Position numbers and translations under genes: made by a program. Under the pieces are notes generated by a model. The model was given only the letters and a program-made list of their open reading frames with translations, was not told where the DNA came from and searched no databases. Shown piece by piece: positions 59,245 through 64,000 of a stretch of 64,000 nt of DNA (position 1 is the first letter of the stretch; each line of letters starts with the position of its first letter). The DNA is from Cliona cf. orientalis (Eukaryota; Porifera; Demospongiae; Clionaida; Clionaidae): assembly GCA_963930775.1 (NCBI GenBank), contig OZ005689.1, positions 20,713,262 through 20,777,261 of the forward strand, given 5' to 3'.

Positions 59245-61143
59245 TGTATGAAAGCAGTTGCCAAACCTAAGCCAAACTTGAGCAAATCAAGCAAGAGAAA
59301 GAGGCAAGCAAGAGAAAGAGGCAGGAGGTAGACAAGCATCCTGTATTAAAGAAGCAGCAAGTCACTACTCATATGAAGAAGTTGGGGGACATTTTTTTGT
59401 TTGTCGTACAAGGTAGCACCCTTTCACACTGAATGTAGGTATAGGAAAAATGTATTGGAAAGATCTATTTAGTTCAATATCTTCTTTCAAAACAACTTGA
59501 AGGCTTTTTGTCGTACAAGGTAGCACCCTTTCACACTGAATGTAGGTATAGGAAAAATGTATTGGAAAGATCTATTTAGTTCAATATCTTCTTTCAAAAC
59601 AACTTGAAGGCTTTTTGTACCCCAGAGCAGTCTTGGTGAGCTTGTCTACTCAAAGTAGATACTAAATAAAGCAGGATATCTTCCCTACCTTACCTGCCAT
59701 TTGGCACAATGCATGGCGCCAGATTTGTATTACCAAGTATAGGGGAATGAGGAGGCGTGGTCATTCTATGCCATTTATATTAGAATGCGTGCACATACAG
59801 CGATTTTGTACCCCAGAGCGCTGTTCTATTAGGAGTGTAGATCAAGTCTGAACAACTTTCAGACATAGCTGTAGAGTAGTCTACTCGCCAATTTGCCAAA
59901 AAGTTTTGGGCATAATACTCCATAGCTTTGTATAGACCACAGTGTCAGCTAGCTGAAGAGACTTCATTAACACCTAGCGCCCTCAAAGTGTGCTGATATT
60001 TAACACCAGATAACGCTAGCTACTAAGATGTCCCAAATTGTACAGAAACTTCCTGATATGTTCCTCTTTTGAGGTTGGTAACTATGTCTGCCTGCATAGT
60101 GGTAGACTGGTTAATCAGCATGTGCCCTGTCGTATCGTGAGAAAATCCAAGAAAGGTTACCAATTGTACTGCAGGAAGGGCATACTTAGCACAACCTACC
60201 CCAGTGACAAGCTAACTAACTTGGATGGTAATAGGTGTATTACACTTGATGCCTGGCGTCAAACATCCAAAATCTCTTTCAAGAGTGTAATAAATGATTC
60301 CTCTTGCATGGAGGTTTGCCACTGTGTTCTTAGTAAGTCTGCAGAAAATGTCATTGAGCTCACTAGTTCTGATGATGAGACAAGTACTGGTATCACAATG
60401 TGGGTGCACAATGCAGTGTACTCTTTGACAAACAGTGATAAAGAAATAATCCTGTCACCATCTCGGTGGCTCAATGATAGCATCATCTCAGCAGCACAAA
60501 AGCTAATGTTACAGCATTTCCCTTTCATGTCTGGGCTGCAACCACCTACACTTCAGCATGCATGGAGTTTTGATGTACATAGAGAGGATTTGTACAGATC
60601 CTTCATGTTCACAATAGCCACTGGAGTGTCGTTTCTAATATTGGATGTGAGGATGGTATAGTTAATTACTACGATAGCATGTATCCTTCAGTTTCCTCAA
60701 CAACTATGCAACTCATTGCCTCCCTTGTATTTAGTCCAGCATCAGAGCTTGAAGTTAGAATTATGGATGTGGGACAACAGTCTAATGGCTCAGACTGTGG
60801 TATTCTTGCCATAGCCTTTGCTTTTGACATTTGCTGTGGGAAAGATCCATGCAGTATAAGATTTGATCACAAATCTATAAGGCATCATTTGGCCAGGTAC
60901 TTGGAGGAATGTAAGTTTACCCGCTTTCCAATACTTGGTGAGCGTAATTCCTCTGGTATAAAGCACATTCAGAAGACTGAGCTTCACTGTTCTTGCCGAT
61001 TACCTGAAGAGGTAGGTATTGATCAAATGGCCGAGTGTGATGCTTGCAAGGTTTGGTACCATCAACACTGCATGGATATTCCACCTGAAGTTTTTAATAA
61101 TCCAGATGTTCCCTGGAAGTGTAAAAAGTGTGAATCTCTGTGA
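59245..61143 (+). pseudogene. ULP1-type cysteine protease fused to a PHD finger, companion of the MULE transposase
   Basis: A basic coiled segment (KQEKEASKRKRQEVDKHPVL) is readable at about 59275-59400. The main frame opens near 60075 with VGNYVCLHSGRLVNQHVPCR and reaches SRWLNDSIISAAQKLMLQHF, the substrate-binding start of ULP1/C48 peptidases. A one-base slip near 60589 leads to the catalytic His in HVHNSHWSVVSN, the Asp in NYYDSMYP, and the Cys in QQSNGSDCGILAIAFAFDIC. All three catalytic positions and the Gln are present. After about 60 residues a PHD-type finger follows (CSCRLPEE...AECDACKVWYHQHCM, then WKCKKC) to the stop. ULP1-type proteases cleave SUMO-like modifiers. In plants some MULEs carry ULP1 genes (the KAONASHI type, established). 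A PHD fusion in this setting is unusual to me. Confidence 0.7.
59401..59614 (+). repeat. Tandem duplication, two copies of 107 bp
   Basis: TTGTCGTACAAGGTAGCACC through AACAACTTGAAGGCTTT is repeated head-to-tail. I saw no mismatch between the copies. It lies in a probable intron of the ULP1-PHD gene. Confidence 0.9.
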
Positions 61144-61479
61144 AACTTCGTGTCATCCTAAGATTTGCTCTTATTCCTTCAGTAATGTTCGTATACATGT
61201 ATATTGATACTATTATAGTGTACTAGTTGCTGTGAAGGAGTAGGAGAGGGTGGAAGGGTGGGAGGGCAGCAATGCAGTGTCACCTCGTGATGGTGCTGCC
61301 TGGATCCTCAGAAATAGTACCTTCTGAGGGGCTGAGAACACTGCCAAGGTGTCCTTGCTCATACTCCTAATATATTATACACAGAAATTTGTAAATCAGT
61401 CCTTTATGGATATTATCCAATTTGAGGAGTGCTTAGTTATTCCCAGTAGTTAATATTACATGTACGCAAAAACTGGAGG

Positions 61480-61830
61480 CTCCGCACGCTTGTGCAAGGG
61501 ATAAAGTAATTGTTTTTGTCTATCATCTGTCTGTCTGTTTGCCAGATCTCGGATTCCAGGATTTGTGCGTGCATGCTGTAACTACAACAAATTGGTAGAT
61601 GTTGAAAACCTGGTTTCTGTGCACTTTAAATTACTGAACGTGGCTCATTAGCGCTACAAATTGTGCATTTTCTGTTACCATACCTGTGGTTTACCGGCCG
61701 CACCCACTCCATAATATATGTGCTGATGCCACTCAACAGTTGATCTCAATGTAAGTGTCACCACGTCTTAAAGTGCATACAGCTGAGTGCAGTGGTTGCA
61801 GAGCATGTGGGGTATGGAGAGCTTTTGTTT
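61480..61830 (-). repeat. Interspersed repeat family A, copy 9
   Basis: Reverse orientation: CCGCACGCTTGTGCAAGGGA, TAAAGTAATTGTTTTTGTC, GCCAGATCTCGGATTCCAGG, GCGCTACAAATTGTGCATTT. Confidence 0.75.
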
Positions 61831-62475
61831 ACGGATTTGTTTTAGTCCATGTCCATATTATGTATAACATACAACATCATCTGCTAAACATGCAACAGTT
61901 TTATGAACGGTTAAGGCCATTCCAAATTGCATGATTGTACTTTGTACGTACAGGCAGTATCAGCATCACAGCCACCAATTGTATAAGCCAATCAGTGTCA
62001 CTAAATCTATTGTTACTGTATTATAATATAATAATATAGCACATACATAATCTTAATCATCATACTACATTAAAGGAGAAGATGGCACAGTATCTGAGAA
62101 ACCAAGATTTCAAAAGTGAAGCAGTCCATACGTATGTAACTGTACTTAAGCTACATTGTAATTATACGAATATCAATAGTACAACAGATAAAAAAATTTA
62201 AAGTATTTAGACTGCAACAGAGACGACTTTTTTGGAAAGGGGGGGAAGGGGGGTACCCAGCTATGTTAGGAGGTATATAGTGTAGAATAATATTACAGTT
62301 GTATATAGTGTAGAATGATAATACTACGGTTGTCCAGTGTCCAGTCTCATTTAAGCTAGCACTTCAGTAGAGTAAGCAAGTGGGATACGTCCAGATTTCC
62401 AGCTTCATCTAAGTACACAAAAAATTAATCAGCAGGTGATGTGATTTTCCCGCAGCTCTCATGCACACACAACTA
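61831..62475. other. No gene seen
   Basis: AT-rich sequence with a GGTATATAGTGTAGAATAAT-type short duplication near 62270-62320 and a G-rich block at 62238. No exon supported. Confidence 0.4.
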
Positions 62476-62912
62476 GGCCTGAGCCTAATATGCTTTTTAT
62501 TTTGCCTATTATTCTATTCTGCAATTCTTGAATGTTTCCCCTATTATTCGCCCCAACATGCCAATTATTCTATTATTCTCATCAGTAACCCACATTTGCT
62601 GGTGTGTAATGAAAATAGTCACATACACAAAGCAGTGCCATGATTATGCCATGATGTATGGTATTATGACATTGCATGGTCTAAAATCAGTTCAAGAAAC
62701 TTTGTAAACAACTGGGTACTTGTAAAAGGGACATTTGAGCATGAACACAGTACATTTCAATAGCAGTAAAGAAGGTGGTCATCCAGAACAGTTACAACTG
62801 CTAAAAAGTCACCTTATTGTTCTAAAATAATGTCCATTATTCCAAAAATATGCTTAAATGCTTCATGGGCTATTATTCCCAAAATTATGCTGGTATTTTA
62901 GGCTCGGCCCTA
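62476..62912. mobile_element. AT-rich TIR element, ends GGCCTGAGCCTAATATGC (family G)
   Basis: GGCCTGAGCCTAATATGC at the left is mirrored by TATGCTGGTATTTTAGGCTC then GGCC at the right. The interior is made of ATTATTC words on one side and GGGCTATTATTCCC on the other. Related to 26188-26690. Confidence 0.7.
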
Positions 62913-63189
62913 CACTCAACTACTGAAAGTAGAGAGCTTACGATGACTTCATCCATTTCTTTCTCTTCTCCCTTCCCATCTCTCTCCATCGTTTTCTCCC
63001 CCTCGTATCCTCAACTATCTGAAAGTGGTGTAGGGAATAGGAACACTGTATCTGGCATCATTCAGTAGTCTGAAACATTTGGCATGTGTTAAAATAATTT
63101 TATTTGTAAATGTCCAAATACACGTGCATGCAAATATAATATAATAATAGTTACATGCCATTAACTGGGGGTGCACTCAGTCGCCCCAA

Positions 63190-63391
63190 TACCGTAGGAC
63201 GGGTTTAAATTGCGTAGTTTAATAATTACATTCTAGTCAAGTCAGGCCAAATTGCGAATCCAATAATTGCGATGGACGACCCCGTACCGTATACGTGCAC
63301 GTTTATGCTTGTGAATCTATTAATTGCAAAACGTAAAAAAATTGCAATTCGCAATTAATAGATACTCGCAATTTAAACCCAACCTATGGTA
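63190..63391. mobile_element. TACCGTA/TATGGTA-ended MITE, type 7
   Basis: TACCGTAGGACGGGTTTAAATTGCG at the left (25 bases, given here as TACCGTAGGACGGG + TTTAAATTGCG) pairs with CGCAATTTAAACCCAACCTA then TGGTA at the right. Inside, AATTGCGA words recur in both orientations. About 200 bp. Confidence 0.8.
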
Positions 63392-63519
63392 TATGTCATG
63401 CAACTGATTTGTTGGTAGTTGACCTCCATTCATCACTGGCCTACTTAATGATGACCCAGCCCCTTCCTGTAGCCAGCAAATTGCCTATAAAAACTTTGGT
63501 TGCTAGGCAACTATCAACA

Positions 63520-63546
63520 AACACACACACACACACACACACACAC
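63520..63546 (+). repeat. CA microsatellite
   Basis: An uninterrupted (CA)n run of about 13 units. Upstream, GGTTGCTAGGCAACTATCAAC is a short hairpin also seen near 40410-40435. Confidence 0.9.
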
Positions 63547-64000
63547 GTGGGAAATAGGTTCACTTTACTCTTCAGCTATAATATACCAAGTGCCACAAAT
63601 ATTGGGTTTAATGGAAGCTGGCTGCCCCCCCCCTTCTTGACAGTTGCCACCAACCATATTATACATAATTGTAAATGAGACCCTGGAAGGTATCGGGTAT
63701 ACTACTTCTACTTCACTTTTATTATACATACCATCATGGACAGCCATAGTAGATGCAACTTGTAGAATAATATGATGGCCTGTATAAAATAATAGTAGCT
63801 AGCACCCTCAGTGGCAGCTGTTAGGAAGTGCTTGGATAATGGCTACCTCAAAGTTGCAGAGTACGGTGACTGGATCCAGGTCCAAAGCATGCGTCATTGA
63901 AGCATCTTTCGAGAGAGAGAAGGCCCGATTGTAGGACTGCCTCTGCATGTTTGGAAGCAAAGCATACATCATGGCGAAAACCTGTATAATTGATAGATTC
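63547..64000. other. No gene seen to window end
   Basis: Short frames only; a C-rich run at about 63626. The final 200 bases have no recognisable exon. Confidence 0.4.

Overview
This window is animal nuclear DNA, most likely from a sponge. Coding exons are small and scattered and are joined by GT-AG introns. There are no prokaryotic gene arrays. The sequence is AT-rich, with many foldback elements, microsatellites and long poly-C/G runs, plus one 200-base assembly gap at 38265-38464. Several families here are ones I associate with sponge gene sets: the fragmented membrane-receptor gene at 54985, the HECT end at the left edge, and the integrase-core and MULE-type genes. The species assignment is inference.

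Almost everything that codes looks mobile or formerly mobile. From left to right: the 3' end of a HECT ubiquitin ligase with a duplicated tail (3-735); a five-exon integrase-core gene on the minus strand that has lost the middle of its catalytic domain (1433-5703); a poorly resolved minus-strand host-like gene ending in or next to an Ig-like exon (6118-9090); an array of short palindromes (9957-10606); a minus-strand MULE transposase gene with C2H2, SWIM and CXXC-like zinc motifs (10674-14785); about 12 kb of interspersed repeats with no convincing host gene; a truncated DIRS-like reverse transcriptase (27162-28739) lying flush against a large palindrome; more repeats; and a GA/CT macrosatellite (35770-38264) that ends in the assembly gap.

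The right half holds the two best candidates for something worth naming. At 39241-42949 a 3.7-kb unit with near-perfect 31-bp terminal inverted repeats carries two convergent spliced genes. One has an intact three-exon reading frame. The other has a transposase-like C-terminus. At 57106-61143 a Mutator-like transposase lies upstream of a ULP1-type cysteine protease fused to a PHD finger. Both of these genes are damaged by frameshifts. Between and around them lie TIR elements, at least two of which appear to contain captured exons (44907-45575 and 48195-48842), a foldback element with tandem repeats in its arms (49330-50720), a GC-rich island (53870-54210) and a decayed receptor pseudogene (54985-55655).

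A recurring pattern is seven TIR elements with unrelated interiors that share the ends TACCGTA/TACGGTA, or one-base variants of them. This suggests one transposition machinery serving several non-autonomous families. Single-base frameshifts recur in otherwise well-conserved coding exons. They may be true decay or consensus indel errors, and RNA or read data would decide.
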